DNA of 46,908 bases from a virus. The position numbers were made by a program, and so were the translations under genes. The notes under the pieces are model-generated. The model was not told where the DNA came from, did no database searches, and saw only the letters and a list, made by a program, of their open reading frames with translations. Below are positions 1-9,239 of this stretch, one piece after another. Position 1 is the stretch's first letter. The number at the start of each line of letters is the position of its first letter. The DNA is taken from positions 1-46,908 of IMG/VR virus record IMGVR_UViG_3300042564_000653; one strand, 5' to 3'.

Positions 1-1061
1 TATGTGCTATAACCAACACTTAAGCTGTTACCAAAGTAAGATGTGTTATCTGTGTGTAATAATACCTTAAGTGCGCCTGCTGCGTTGTAATAGTACGCTA
101 AAGCAGTTCCATCTGCTCCAATATAAAATGGATAAGCAGATAATGAACCATCTGATTTTTCAATACGGAACTGTCCACCTGTAGGGTTAGAGCGCATTGA
201 AACAATGTTGTTGCCCGCAAGAACACCTCCGTTAAGAGATAATGTAGGCGCGTTAACTACCGAAGTGAATGTCTTTACTCCAGCAACCGTTTGGTCTCCA
301 GTTAATTTGACAACAGTAGAATCGTCTGCAGGAGTATATCCTAGAGCAGCAGCAATAGTCTTGTTCTTCCAAAGGCTTGTAGCTGACTCCCAAACAAGGG
401 TTTGATTATTTGCTAAAGAGGAGATAGATACGTTGTGTAGCTCATCTAATTCAAAGCCATTCTGTACCTTAACAAAGATTTCTCCGTTATTAGATTGAAC
501 TCTTGTTACAATACCAATAAACACCATATGAGCAGGCGCAACTGGCTTGTTAGCTAATCCAAATATTAAAGCACCGTTTACTCCCAACCAAACTGGGTCT
601 CCAGCAGTTGCAGTAGATGTATCCAATCCAGCAAGTAAACCCTCTGTAATTACTTTAACTAAATCATTTGTAACGCCACCTGTCTCTAGTAAGCCAAGCG
701 TCTTTGATGAAGTAGCCTCAGAAGCATTAGATGCCGCTGAAACAATCATATTAGTTCCGTTGGCAGAAGATACATAAACGGCGGCTCCTTTAGATAAAGT
801 AGCTCCAAGTTTAACTTCGTGTTTTAATTGAGCGGCAAAATTATCAATCCATTGAGTATTGTAATTCGTAGCATCTATCTTGGATAAGATTTGCCCTGCA
901 GTTCCGCCTGTAGGCAATAACGCTGTAGTAGGAGCCTGATAATCAGTTCCTGCTGTAGCGGCTACTAGCTTACCATTAGAATCTGTTTTAAGCAAAGATG
1001 AGGTTACAGCCGTTTGAGCGATGTAACCTTTTACATCCGCGTTATTTAAAAGCTTAGTCAT
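1..1061 (-). CDS. Tail fibre protein, 3' end cut by the window edge
   Basis: A leftward reading frame opens with ATG at 1061 (MTKLLNNADVKGYIAQ) and stays open to base 1, giving 353 codons without a stop. The product is rich in Ser, Thr, Ala and Gly and carries phage-fibre-like phrases such as LKTDSNGKLVAATAGTDYQA, GGTAGQILSK and GDQTVAGVKTF, so it probably belongs to a receptor-binding fibre. It lies 3 bases after the next fibre gene in the same leftward operon. The C-terminal part is missing here. If the window is closed into a circle, the frame runs on without a stop into the gene at the right edge. The fibre call is firm as a class; receptor and exact role are unknown. Confidence 0.75.
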   Translation of the reverse strand, partial: MTKLLNNADVKGYIAQTAVTSSLLKTDSNGKLVAATAGTDYQAPTTALLPTGGTAGQILSKIDATNYNTQWIDNFAAQLKHEVKLGATLSKGAAVYVSSANGTNMIVSAASNASEATSSKTLGLLETGGVTNDLVKVITEGLLAGLDTSTATAGDPVWLGVNGALIFGLANKPVAPAHMVFIGIVTRVQSNNGEIFVKVQNGFELDELHNVSISSLANNQTLVWESATSLWKNKTIAAALGYTPADDSTVVKLTGDQTVAGVKTFTSVVNAPTLSLNGGVLAGNNIVSMRSNPTGGQFRIEKSDGSLSAYPFYIGADGTALAYYYNAAGALKVLLHTDNTSYFGNSLSVGYST

Positions 1062-1064
1062 TTA

Positions 1065-2168
1065 TTATTTTTTTATAACTACTCTGTAAGCGTTTGATGT
1101 AGGAGCAGTAGCAAAGCTAACTGTAACAACTGAAGTTGATGTTAATACCACGTCAGTGATTACCTCCTCGTAAGTTGTGTTGTCGTAAATTGAAACAACA
1201 ACATCTCTTGTACCTAAACTGTGAGTCAATGCAAATGAAGTAGCAGAACCGTCTCCTACGTTAGCAGCATATCCTCCAGTACGGTTATCTAATAAAGTCT
1301 TTAACTTCAAAGGCGTAACGATTGTTGTATCGTCGGAACCTGTGTTAGTTTGAGTCTGTGTTGCAATCTTTGCAAGACCAAGTGTAGTTTCAGTAGCCTG
1401 GTCACGGTTAACCTCTAAAGAGAACCAGTTTGCAGCATAAGTTGTAGTTGAAGCGTTATCAACCTTAGCACCAAGTACATCTCCAACATTAAATGCAACA
1501 CCGTCTACTGTACCAGCAACACTAACATACCAGTAGTCGCCTTTCTTAGTTCCTGCAGATGGAGTTGAACCAACTGGGAAAGAGCCAGCAGAAGCATCCC
1601 AAGCTCCCTCTAAATTACCTAAAGAACCTGTGTTTGCGTCAACATAAGCTTTAACGGCAGCAGCAGTAGGAATATTAGAGTTAGAAGCCCCAGATAAGTC
1701 AGTTGCAGTAATAATATCAACTTCAGCAACATTACCTGTTGAGCCAGATACGTTACCAAGTAATTTATTGTTAGCAATGGTTTGAATCTTAGCAAATGTT
1801 ACTTGATTAGCACCAATCTTAATAGTTGTAACTGCGCCATCAGCTAATTTTCCTGTAGTAACTCCAAGGTCTTTAATTTGAACCGTGTCAGTGCTAATTT
1901 CAATCGTAGCATTGTCTACGTTAACACTAAGGGTTACAACATCGCTTTCAGTAGAAGCGCTTAAACCTGCACCGCCTAATACATCTTGGATATCTCCAGA
2001 CATATCTACCCAAGCAGTACCGTTGTAGAAATACATACGCAGGTCTGTTGTATCGAAATACACCTGACCAACTACTGGAGATGATGGAGCTGATGATAGA
2101 TTCTGAATCGCGACGTTTAATATCTGATTCTTAGTTAAATCTAAATTGGTTAAAAACTTCTTTGCCAT
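1065..2168 (-). CDS. Tail fibre / virion appendage protein, 367 aa
   Basis: The N-terminus (MAKKFLTNLDLTKNQILNVA) and the phrase VVGQVYFDTTDLRMYFYNGT near residue 33 are typical of phage fibre proteins that start with an attachment segment followed by a short trimmer motif. The middle is repetitive beta-type sequence (ATETTLGLAKIATQTQTNTG). The last ~60 residues (FALTHSLGTRDVVVSIYDN...) form a small beta domain related to the C-terminus of the neighbouring 411-aa protein. The gene starts 8 bases downstream of that gene's stop, in one operon. Probable role: part of the adsorption apparatus. Ligand unknown. Confidence 0.7.
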   Translation of the reverse strand: MAKKFLTNLDLTKNQILNVAIQNLSSAPSSPVVGQVYFDTTDLRMYFYNGTAWVDMSGDIQDVLGGAGLSASTESDVVTLSVNVDNATIEISTDTVQIKDLGVTTGKLADGAVTTIKIGANQVTFAKIQTIANNKLLGNVSGSTGNVAEVDIITATDLSGASNSNIPTAAAVKAYVDANTGSLGNLEGAWDASAGSFPVGSTPSAGTKKGDYWYVSVAGTVDGVAFNVGDVLGAKVDNASTTTYAANWFSLEVNRDQATETTLGLAKIATQTQTNTGSDDTTIVTPLKLKTLLDNRTGGYAANVGDGSATSFALTHSLGTRDVVVSIYDNTTYEEVITDVVLTSTSVVTVSFATAPTSNAYRVVIKK

Positions 2169-2176
2169 TGCTTATG

Positions 2177-3412
2177 TTAATTTAAAAATGCCTTGCCGCT
2201 AAATGCTGCTGAAAATGTTACTACTACCTGGTTTGTATTTGTATAACGTACCTCTCCGATAACTTCATCATTTGCAGAATCAACTATACTAACGGACGGG
2301 TACTTGCCTAAATTATGTGTAATTGTCCATACGGCGGCTGCAACAGTCTGAGTATGAACGTAAGCGGTTTTCGCTGTAAAGGTAACTTTATTGTCAGTTA
2401 CTGCAATGCCTAATCCAGCATTTGCAGATTCAAATGTAAGCGTCTCCCCCTTATTAATTGGGTCTAATGTTGTTCCATCAGATATTTTAAAGGATGTCAT
2501 ATATGTAGTAGACATCCTAAAAGGTAACATTTGCGTTGCCTTATAGCTATATGGCTCCATTGGAGGAAGCAAACCTATTAATTGGTCTATTATAGACTTA
2601 CTGCCATCAAGGGTTTCTGTTTCAAATCTAGCAATTAAATGAGAGTACAGTCCAAGGACTAAGTCATATTCTTCATTAAGTATTTCGTACTCACTTGGAT
2701 TAGTCGACTTATAAGCCTCAATTTGGGTCTTATAAGTATTCATCATTGCAACAAACTCTTCTTGAGTTGGAACTTCTCTGATATCGTAAGTTTCTTGCAA
2801 TAAATCAACATAACTTACCGTTAACCAACTCTTAGAAGTGTGCGTATAAGCCACGGAAATATCCGACTTGACTACATATATCCCCTCGTAGTATTTAGAG
2901 CTGTGAGAGGGCGTTAAAATGTCTCCTACGCTAGTCTTTGTGATTACTCCTACCTCACTTGTTGATGGAGTAGTGGTATAAAAGTTTCTAGTTAGCGTTC
3001 CAGAAAAACTTCCAGACACTTCATATGCCGTTAAATCCTTGAACTGAACCTCTGGCAAAACAACATCGGAATCATTAATAATTGCCTTAGTTGGCTTTTC
3101 CCAGTTGAAATCAAAAGTCTGTTGTGAAATAAATGACGTTGATACGGAATTTAGCGCAACAAAATCAATAATATAATTCCCTGTAAGAATCGTATTGTCA
3201 TTATCTGTAATTAAAGCAATGTCAACTGAACCTCCTGGCGAAGTAATGTCTGGAGAAATAAAGTCAGTATGTTCTACTTTAGAGCCATCAGGAAACGTAA
3301 CTGAAAAGTTACCCTTAGCCAAAACGAACCCTGTCGAAGTATCCGTCAGGCGCAACACCCTTGTAGATGTCTTTTCGTTTACAATAAATTGGGCATTAAA
3401 ATTTGCAGGCAT
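2177..3412 (-). CDS. Tail appendage / baseplate-type protein, 411 aa
   Basis: The N-terminal ~110 residues look like an immunoglobulin-like or upper-baseplate beta domain (alternating hydrophobic strands, FSVTFPDGSKVEHTDF). A middle helical part has Tyr/Glu-rich stretches (EEFVAMMNTYKTQIEAYK). The C-terminal ~55 residues (WTITHNLGKYPSVSIVDSAN...) match a module seen at the end of many phage fibre proteins and recur in diverged form in the 367-aa neighbour. A minus-strand terminator and promoter-like box lie just upstream. It is probably a fibre or fibre-attachment protein; no enzyme motif is visible. Confidence 0.6.
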   Translation of the reverse strand: MPANFNAQFIVNEKTSTRVLRLTDTSTGFVLAKGNFSVTFPDGSKVEHTDFISPDITSPGGSVDIALITDNDNTILTGNYIIDFVALNSVSTSFISQQTFDFNWEKPTKAIINDSDVVLPEVQFKDLTAYEVSGSFSGTLTRNFYTTTPSTSEVGVITKTSVGDILTPSHSSKYYEGIYVVKSDISVAYTHTSKSWLTVSYVDLLQETYDIREVPTQEEFVAMMNTYKTQIEAYKSTNPSEYEILNEEYDLVLGLYSHLIARFETETLDGSKSIIDQLIGLLPPMEPYSYKATQMLPFRMSTTYMTSFKISDGTTLDPINKGETLTFESANAGLGIAVTDNKVTFTAKTAYVHTQTVAAAVWTITHNLGKYPSVSIVDSANDEVIGEVRYTNTNQVVVTFSAAFSGKAFLN

Positions 3413-3433
3413 ACCAGCTTAGGATAATTTGTT

Positions 3434-3441
3434 CAAATATA
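3434..3441 (-). promoter_or_regulatory. Possible Bacteroidota -7 box before the fibre genes
   Basis: The minus strand reads TATATTTG here, a full match to the TAnnTTTG -7 element, 22 bases before the start of the 411-aa gene and just after a terminator. No good TTTG -33 element sits at the expected 19-21 base spacing, so this is a weak candidate. Confidence 0.35.
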
Positions 3442-3460
3442 CGATATTTTATATTGCTTT

Positions 3461-3492
3461 AAAAAAAGAAAAGCGCTACAATATGCAGCGCT
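3461..3492 (-). terminator. Intrinsic terminator after the 271-aa gene
   Basis: On the minus strand a 9-bp stem (AGCGCTGCA with TGTAGCGCT, one G-U pair, 3-base loop) is followed by a U-rich run. It lies ~45 bases beyond the stop of the 271-aa gene and separates it from the fibre genes. Confidence 0.8.
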
Positions 3493-3534
3493 CTCTTATT
3501 AACCCAACCAAACAAATCAATCCTGTAATCGGAT

Positions 3535-4350
3535 TTAGCCTAGGCGGCTCTTGATGGCTTCTAACTCATCTTGATTTGTTTCTACTAAGTGGTCGGCTAA
3601 TTCCTTAAAGTAGTTCTTGTCCTTACCTTTAGTGTAAGTAAAGATTACTTTTCCTGTTTCAACCCATTTGAAGCACGATGCGTTAACATCGTTCTTAATT
3701 ATATTCTTCTTAACAGCGTCCTTTAACGCAGTCTCATTAGCTAAAGAAGCGCGTTCAACAATCTCTAAGAACTCTTCTGGGTTATCTCCAGCGTAGTCTT
3801 CAAGTTCGTTACGCAATTCCTCATTAGATTCTGCGTCAATACCAAGTGCTAGAGCAACCTCTCTTGCCTTAGTGTCGTCTAAATCTAGCGCTAAGTTAAC
3901 AGCTTTTACGATTACTTTACGCAAGCTTCTTTCTGTCTTAGCTTCTTTCTGTGCATCAATGCGAGAGAATAAAGATTCTTCCTCTTGATTTCTATCTGGA
4001 TTAGACTCGTTCCAGTTACACAACTCAACGTATTGATAAATCTTCTGATGAACTGGATTGTTTCCATTCAAGAATAAGTATCCTAAGTTGCTTGCATTAA
4101 ATACAATGTTGATAAATGTTGGGTTGCCGTCAATGTCCGTACGCTCAATTGCTGCGATTGGCACAAACTCGTTAGTTCCTTTGTCAAGAACAACGTCTGT
4201 TGAACGAATCTGTAGAGCAGATGGCATTAAAAACTTACCTGGATTATCAGGGTCAGGACGCACATTATTTACGCGGTAAATAGCTCTTTCGTTTGGTTTG
4301 AGCTTTCTAATCATCTTCTCTGATAGAAGATTGAAGTCTGATGCTTTCAT
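3535..4350 (-). CDS. Unknown virion-operon protein, 271 aa
   Basis: I do not recognise the family. The N-terminal half is beta-rich with a Pro/Asn-containing segment (NVRPDPDNPGKFLMPSAL), and residues from about 120 are strongly charged and helical (SLRKVIVKAVNLALDLDD, RNELEDYAGDNPEEFLEIVE). It lies directly downstream of the major capsid gene, bracketed by terminators on both sides with its own -7-like box, so it is expressed as a separate unit. Position suggests a head accessory or decoration protein, but that is inference only. Confidence 0.65.
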   Translation of the reverse strand: MKASDFNLLSEKMIRKLKPNERAIYRVNNVRPDPDNPGKFLMPSALQIRSTDVVLDKGTNEFVPIAAIERTDIDGNPTFINIVFNASNLGYLFLNGNNPVHQKIYQYVELCNWNESNPDRNQEEESLFSRIDAQKEAKTERSLRKVIVKAVNLALDLDDTKAREVALALGIDAESNEELRNELEDYAGDNPEEFLEIVERASLANETALKDAVKKNIIKNDVNASCFKWVETGKVIFTYTKGKDKNYFKELADHLVETNQDELEAIKSRLG

Positions 4351-4370
4351 TTTTATTTTGTTTGGTTACG

Positions 4371-4398
4371 CAAATGTATCAATTATTCTTAAAACAAA
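4371..4398 (-). promoter_or_regulatory. Possible minus-strand promoter for the 271-aa gene
   Basis: The minus strand carries TACATTTG (4378-4371), matching TAnnTTTG. A TTTG lies upstream (4398-4395), but the 16-base gap is shorter than the usual 19-21. The sequence around the box resembles that before the scaffold gene, which supports a shared late promoter type. Confidence 0.35.
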
Positions 4399-4422
4399 AA
4401 AGAGGAGGATTGCTCCCCCTCT
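4391..4422 (-). terminator. Intrinsic terminator after the major capsid gene
   Basis: On the minus strand a 9-bp stem (AGAGGGGGA paired with TCCTCCTCT, one G-U) closes a GCAA tetraloop and is followed by a run of U. It starts ~20 bases after the capsid gene stop. Confidence 0.85.
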
Positions 4423-4442
4423 CTTTGTCAATTAATCTAAGA

Positions 4443-5774
4443 TTAAACTGAGTACTTAACGAAGTGCTCGTTACCTACTGTTTCTAATCCCTCGATTGAA
4501 GTGTACACGATATCTAAAGTATCAGTGTCTGAAGTTGGAGTTGGTGCAAGACCACCCAACATCTTCTCACGGAAACGAGAGTTAACGCCATCTGGCATCT
4601 CTAAATAACGCATCATCATACGGTCTACTTGACCACCACCTTGCTCAACCTTAATCTTGCCAGCAGGAACTAAGTAAGCCTCTTTAGAGAATACTGTAGC
4701 ACCACCAACTGAAGTGATTTGAGGGTGTGATAAAGCGTTAAGACGCTTCTTGTGGAAAGTACGTCCGTAAGCAGCGATTGAGTTAACTCCTAAAGCAAGA
4801 GCAACCTCTTTCTTGCCACCGAATGAAGCGTAGTTTACAGCTCCGTTAACGAATTGAGTAGCAGCAGTGATGCTAGTATCAAAAGCGTTATCGAAATCAG
4901 CACCAGCCCATAATAAATACTCAGATGGGCAACGGTTAGCATCCATCAAACGAGATAAAGCAGATAAGTCAGCTAAAGAAACTGCGTTTCCAGTTCCAGT
5001 AGAAGAAGAAATACCACCAGCGTTTAAGATAGTATCGCGTAAACCACGAGTTGTATTGATAGCGTTACCAGAAGCATCAGTTAAACCTGCAGACTCACGA
5101 CCGAACAAGATAGCATAAAGGATATCCATACGGTGCTTCAAATACGCATCGTGTTGTTGCTTTAAGAAATAGTAAGGCTTGCCTTTAAACTCAACCTCAA
5201 TCTTAGAACCGTAAGCGATATCTGTGATAGAAGTTTTAGTTTTGAAGATTTGCAACTTGTTAGAACGCTTGATTAAGTCAGACTTACGCATTTGGTTAGA
5301 ACCAGTACCCTCAGCGTATGCGTTAGACATAAACGATAACTTAGAACCAGTTGTAGCAGCAGGAATTGCATCCGCAGAGTTAACTGGCTTAACAGTGATA
5401 ACAGCGTCAGTAGCAGCAGAGATAGCTGATACATAACCTACTACACCGTTAGAGAACAAAATCAATTCACCTACTACAGGCTTAACTGAAGTTGAACCAA
5501 CAATAGTGATGTCAACTGAAGCACCAGCAGAACCCGCAGAAGTACCTGGAGTCTTAACTGTAGCAGTTGCATACAAGAAGTTGTTTTGAACTGTGAAGAA
5601 TTCAGTTTGAGCAGAAGCCTTAGCCTTACCTGTCCAATCTAAAACGTCCAACATAGACGCTTCTTCATCATAGATGTCAAGAACGTCCTTTAAAATTTCA
5701 CGTTGCTCTAACGTGTTTGTGAATGATACAGTCGACAAGAATGTTCTGTCGATGTTACCTGCTCCAATAGCCAT
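4443..5774 (-). CDS. Major capsid protein, 443 aa (HK97-fold expected)
   Basis: Called from position (scaffold, then this gene, then a strong terminator), size and sequence style. There is a helical N-arm (EQREILKDVLDIYDEEASML), then a beta-rich, Gly/Thr/Ala-rich segment at about residues 83-150 that may be an inserted surface domain. A long helical/beta core follows, with YFLKQQHDAYLKHRMDILYA and a late GRTFHKKRLNALSHPQITSV strand region. The product would form the icosahedral shell of the head. There is no evident protease partner, and no cleavage site can be called from sequence alone. Confidence 0.8.
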   Translation of the reverse strand: MAIGAGNIDRTFLSTVSFTNTLEQREILKDVLDIYDEEASMLDVLDWTGKAKASAQTEFFTVQNNFLYATATVKTPGTSAGSAGASVDITIVGSTSVKPVVGELILFSNGVVGYVSAISAATDAVITVKPVNSADAIPAATTGSKLSFMSNAYAEGTGSNQMRKSDLIKRSNKLQIFKTKTSITDIAYGSKIEVEFKGKPYYFLKQQHDAYLKHRMDILYAILFGRESAGLTDASGNAINTTRGLRDTILNAGGISSSTGTGNAVSLADLSALSRLMDANRCPSEYLLWAGADFDNAFDTSITAATQFVNGAVNYASFGGKKEVALALGVNSIAAYGRTFHKKRLNALSHPQITSVGGATVFSKEAYLVPAGKIKVEQGGGQVDRMMMRYLEMPDGVNSRFREKMLGGLAPTPTSDTDTLDIVYTSIEGLETVGNEHFVKYSV

Positions 5775-5800
5775 TTTTTAAATAATTTAATTGTTAAACA

Positions 5801-6901
5801 CTATTTTTTTGTAACCGTCATTCCTTGTAAGAAAGCAATTGGGTCGTCTGATGGTCTTTCAATATTGTTAGACTGTACAACCGTCTTGTTAACTGTCGGA
5901 GGAACGACATTCTTTAGCTCAGATTCCATAGCTCTGCGTCCTAAAGACTTGCCGTGTTTAATTAATTCGCTTATAAATTGAGTTGGATTCTGTGCGAATG
6001 CAACTGTTTTTGTCCACTTATCCCAATCAACACTTCCGTCTTTTGCAAAGATGGAAAGGAACTTGTTTGAATCCATAGCGTAATCAACTACAACATTTGG
6101 GTCCTGAATCTGGTAGTTAATACCCTCTCCGTTTGCCCCAATTTTAATGATGTTGTTATTGACAACACTGGCGATTCCCTCACTAATAATTTTTCTGCTC
6201 TGTTCTTGTTGAGCAGCAAGTTCCTCTTGCGATGGACCTTGTTGTGCTTGTGGCGCTGTGACGTTGTTTAGGAATTGCATTTGCTCATCCATAAAAGTCT
6301 TCCTTAGCTTTTGTGCATCTCGCCTTAATAAAGCCTCGCCAACTTCTTTGTCTTCTTCGTCATACGCGTCTAAGCCGTACTTTTCTAATTCCTTGTCAAA
6401 CAACTTCTGTCTTGCCTTGGGAGTTAAATCAAAGTTCTCAGTGTCGAACTTTACCTTTAGAATCTCCAAGTCGGTCATTTCATTGTAGTCGACTTCGGTT
6501 GCTCTTAAGAAAGGCTGAAGCGTACCATACGTCTCGTAGTACTGGACAGCTTTCTCAATGAACGGGTCTTTAAACTGATACTGCGGAACTTCTGGTTGCT
6601 CGTATTGAGGCTCCTCTTGCTCAAACTGAGTCGTATCAGTTTGTTGCACAACGGTTTCCTCTGCATATCCATCTGATAAATCAGAATCATTTGCGGAACT
6701 CTCTTCTGTTTGCGTAGTATTTTCTACTGAAGTCTCAACGTTCTGAGACTCATTATCTTCACTAGAATCACCAGCTCCTTGGTCTTCAGCGCTATCATCT
6801 GCGCTAGAAGTTTCCTCGGAAGTCTCTGATGTTTCCTCTGGTGTTTCAACAATTGGTTCGTTTTTAGACAATAAATCGTCTAAGTTAATTGGCTCTGCCA
6901 T
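5801..6901 (-). CDS. Capsid scaffold protein, 366 aa
   Basis: The first ~110 residues are extremely acidic and low-complexity (Glu, Ser, Thr, Asp, Gln), followed by a charged helical body (LTPKARQKLFDKELEKYGL; LRRDAQKLRKTFMDEQMQFL) and a basic C-terminal tail. This composition, plus placement between portal and major capsid protein, is what podovirus scaffolds show. It would guide capsid assembly and leave the head before or during packaging. A promoter-like element lies 23 bases upstream, inside the end of the portal gene. Confidence 0.7.
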   Translation of the reverse strand: MAEPINLDDLLSKNEPIVETPEETSETSEETSSADDSAEDQGAGDSSEDNESQNVETSVENTTQTEESSANDSDLSDGYAEETVVQQTDTTQFEQEEPQYEQPEVPQYQFKDPFIEKAVQYYETYGTLQPFLRATEVDYNEMTDLEILKVKFDTENFDLTPKARQKLFDKELEKYGLDAYDEEDKEVGEALLRRDAQKLRKTFMDEQMQFLNNVTAPQAQQGPSQEELAAQQEQSRKIISEGIASVVNNNIIKIGANGEGINYQIQDPNVVVDYAMDSNKFLSIFAKDGSVDWDKWTKTVAFAQNPTQFISELIKHGKSLGRRAMESELKNVVPPTVNKTVVQSNNIERPSDDPIAFLQGMTVTKK

Positions 6902-6923
6902 ATTATATTATTGTTTGGTTATG

Positions 6924-6956
6924 CAAATGTATAAACTATTCCTACTTAATTCCAAG
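6924..6956 (-). promoter_or_regulatory. Minus-strand promoter before scaffold and capsid genes
   Basis: The minus strand reads CTTG (6956-6953), a 21-base gap, then TACATTTG (6931-6924), one mismatch from the Bacteroidota consensus TTTG-N19-21-TAnnTTTG. It overlaps the 3' end of the portal gene and would give extra transcription of scaffold and capsid, which are needed in high amounts. Confidence 0.5.
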
Positions 6957-9236
6957 CGCCTTTTCGCTCTTTTTAATTTGAGCAATATATTCTCTTGAAT
7001 CAGCCTCTATTTTAGCAGTATTAATCTTGCCCTCAAGCTTACCTTGCTCAATCATAGCTTCGTTCTGCAGTTTCATTGCTAATAACTGACCCTCAAGTTG
7101 TTTTTCAAGCTGTAAATACTGTGATTTAAGTTGGATTTCCATTTGAAGAGTCTGTTGCTTAGCCGCCTCAGCTGCCTGAGCAGATTGCTGTTGAATCTGA
7201 CCATTCATTTGCTGCTGCTCCATAGCACGTTTCTGCTTTTCCTCCTCGTTCTGCTTAATCTTGTATGCAAGCATTACCTCAGCATACTTCATATTCTCAA
7301 GGTTCTCTAGCATAATAGCGTCAGCTAAAGTAATTTGTCCAGATTGAATAGCAAGGTTGACTCGTTGCGCAAATTTCTCCTTTTCAAACTCTGTTGGCTT
7401 CTGGCTAATCACTAAACCGCACTCGTGAGCACTTGTGTTAGGGTCTAACTTAAAGAATTGTACTGAAGAACTACCTAGCGCGCGGATATATCCCTCGATA
7501 GTGCCATTCTCAGCAGAATCTTGGATACGAAGCGTTAACGCGTAGCATAATTTCTCTAATAACTCTCTCTCAGCACGCTTAATAAAGTCTAAAGAGTTGT
7601 TAGTAGATTCGGATGCGTACTTCGCCACACCATTTAATGTCCGCGGGTCAGGTGTTGAACCGTCCGTAATCTCATTAAATCCTAAAATGTCGCGAAGTAA
7701 CTGGATATTGTTAGTAATGATATTAAAATACTGCACTGCCTCATTACCAATACCGTTATCAAGCTCTTCAATAGGCTTATAGTTACTTGCAGAACCCTCC
7801 TCAGACAATCTACGGTACACCAAGTTACCTGTCTGGTTGTATAGGTCAATGATTTCCATTGGCTTAAGAGCCTTGCCACCTTTACCGATAGGCACACTCT
7901 CTAAAGCGCCGATTTCAATCATAATACCGCGAGGACGCGCGCGTAGCATTACGTTCTGTAGTTTATACCAGGCTAACTGAATCTGGTCAGCAATAGCTTT
8001 CATTTGGCTACCTAATGAATAAGTAACCATCTGATAAATGTTAGGAGCTACAACGTGGAAAGATAAAGATGTGTTAGTCAAGTCTGACTTAGCGCGCTTC
8101 ATATTCGTAGCAAGCTTGCAATCAAAGAATACATCGCTATCTACAATCCATTTGCCCTGGTAAACAACCTTGTAGTCAGTCTTAGAATATTTTTTATCTT
8201 TGCGGTTTCCTTTAACTTTAGACGCGCGACCAACAACAATGTTGCCTTTTGAATTAACACGCTCTTCTAAAATCATACTGTTTACTGAGTAGAACTCAAT
8301 ATCAAGCACTGAAATACGGAAACCGTCGTAGTTGCGAGTCTGATTAAAACCAGTATTCTTAACTAAAGTTGGATTACCAAGCTTATTCGTGTATTTTTCG
8401 GCAATCATTTCATATTGCTCAGCAGAAATCTGCTCGCCAGCTAATTCCTTTAAGTCGGAGATTGTCATTTCAACAACCTCGCCCATATACTGAACATCTT
8501 TAAATGATGGATTAGTCGTATAAGACATAACCATATTAGACGGATTCACACGACGAAGCTTAATGTTGCCCGCAGCGTCAAAGTATTCTCTATATCCTGC
8601 AATACCAAAGTCGTGCAGGTCTTCAATAGCTAACGCACGTTCTTGTGGAAAGCTATTCATATTTAACACAAGGTCAATAGCCTGTTCCATCTCAATAGCC
8701 ATTCTATGCTTATATGAATAGTTCATATACATATCAAGCTCCTTAAGATTAGCTGCATCAACGTCAGCGTTAGGAATTAATTCTGGGTCAACGCCTTGCT
8801 TCTGGAATTCTTCTTTAAGGATTAACTTAGCCGCATTGTCTGCGTAGAATTTGTTCTTGTCGTCTTGTGCGATAGGGTCAATTGCGTCTACAGAGATATT
8901 GAAGTCAGACTTCATTAATGTAGCAAGCGCAATACGACGGAACTTAGGGATAATAGGTAAGATGTCCCAGCTTATGTTGGACGTTGATTGGTCTTCATTA
9001 GCAGTGGACGATGGGTTGACTAACTTCTTGTATCTGCTAACAGACTGTTTACCAAGCATATACAACTTAATCTCGTGATAATTCTCGCGACCGTTGTATA
9101 ATTGATTAGGATAATAAGTCCCAAAATCTCTCCACGCTGCTTTGATATACTGGCTAATCCAGGTTTTATCTTTCTTGTCAGTGTCAATTAAATGACTTGG
9201 AAAGTCTACATTTTTTGGTACATCTTGTTCCATCAT
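6942..9236 (-). CDS. Portal protein, 764 aa
   Basis: This is a large portal of the podovirus type, immediately downstream of the large terminase (3-base gap). The N-terminal region has TWISQYIKAAWRDFGTYYPN. A long mixed core includes YRYSLGSQMKAI-like helices, and the last ~150 residues are a Gln/Glu/Lys/Met-rich coiled coil (EEEKQKRAMEQQQMNGQIQQ), as in large portals with a barrel or clip extension. It should form the dodecameric DNA channel at one vertex and the docking site for terminase. Size is at the large end for portals. Confidence 0.8.
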   Translation of the reverse strand: MMEQDVPKNVDFPSHLIDTDKKDKTWISQYIKAAWRDFGTYYPNQLYNGRENYHEIKLYMLGKQSVSRYKKLVNPSSTANEDQSTSNISWDILPIIPKFRRIALATLMKSDFNISVDAIDPIAQDDKNKFYADNAAKLILKEEFQKQGVDPELIPNADVDAANLKELDMYMNYSYKHRMAIEMEQAIDLVLNMNSFPQERALAIEDLHDFGIAGYREYFDAAGNIKLRRVNPSNMVMSYTTNPSFKDVQYMGEVVEMTISDLKELAGEQISAEQYEMIAEKYTNKLGNPTLVKNTGFNQTRNYDGFRISVLDIEFYSVNSMILEERVNSKGNIVVGRASKVKGNRKDKKYSKTDYKVVYQGKWIVDSDVFFDCKLATNMKRAKSDLTNTSLSFHVVAPNIYQMVTYSLGSQMKAIADQIQLAWYKLQNVMLRARPRGIMIEIGALESVPIGKGGKALKPMEIIDLYNQTGNLVYRRLSEEGSASNYKPIEELDNGIGNEAVQYFNIITNNIQLLRDILGFNEITDGSTPDPRTLNGVAKYASESTNNSLDFIKRAERELLEKLCYALTLRIQDSAENGTIEGYIRALGSSSVQFFKLDPNTSAHECGLVISQKPTEFEKEKFAQRVNLAIQSGQITLADAIMLENLENMKYAEVMLAYKIKQNEEEKQKRAMEQQQMNGQIQQQSAQAAEAAKQQTLQMEIQLKSQYLQLEKQLEGQLLAMKLQNEAMIEQGKLEGKINTAKIEADSREYIAQIKKSEKALGIK

Positions 9237-9239
9237 AGC

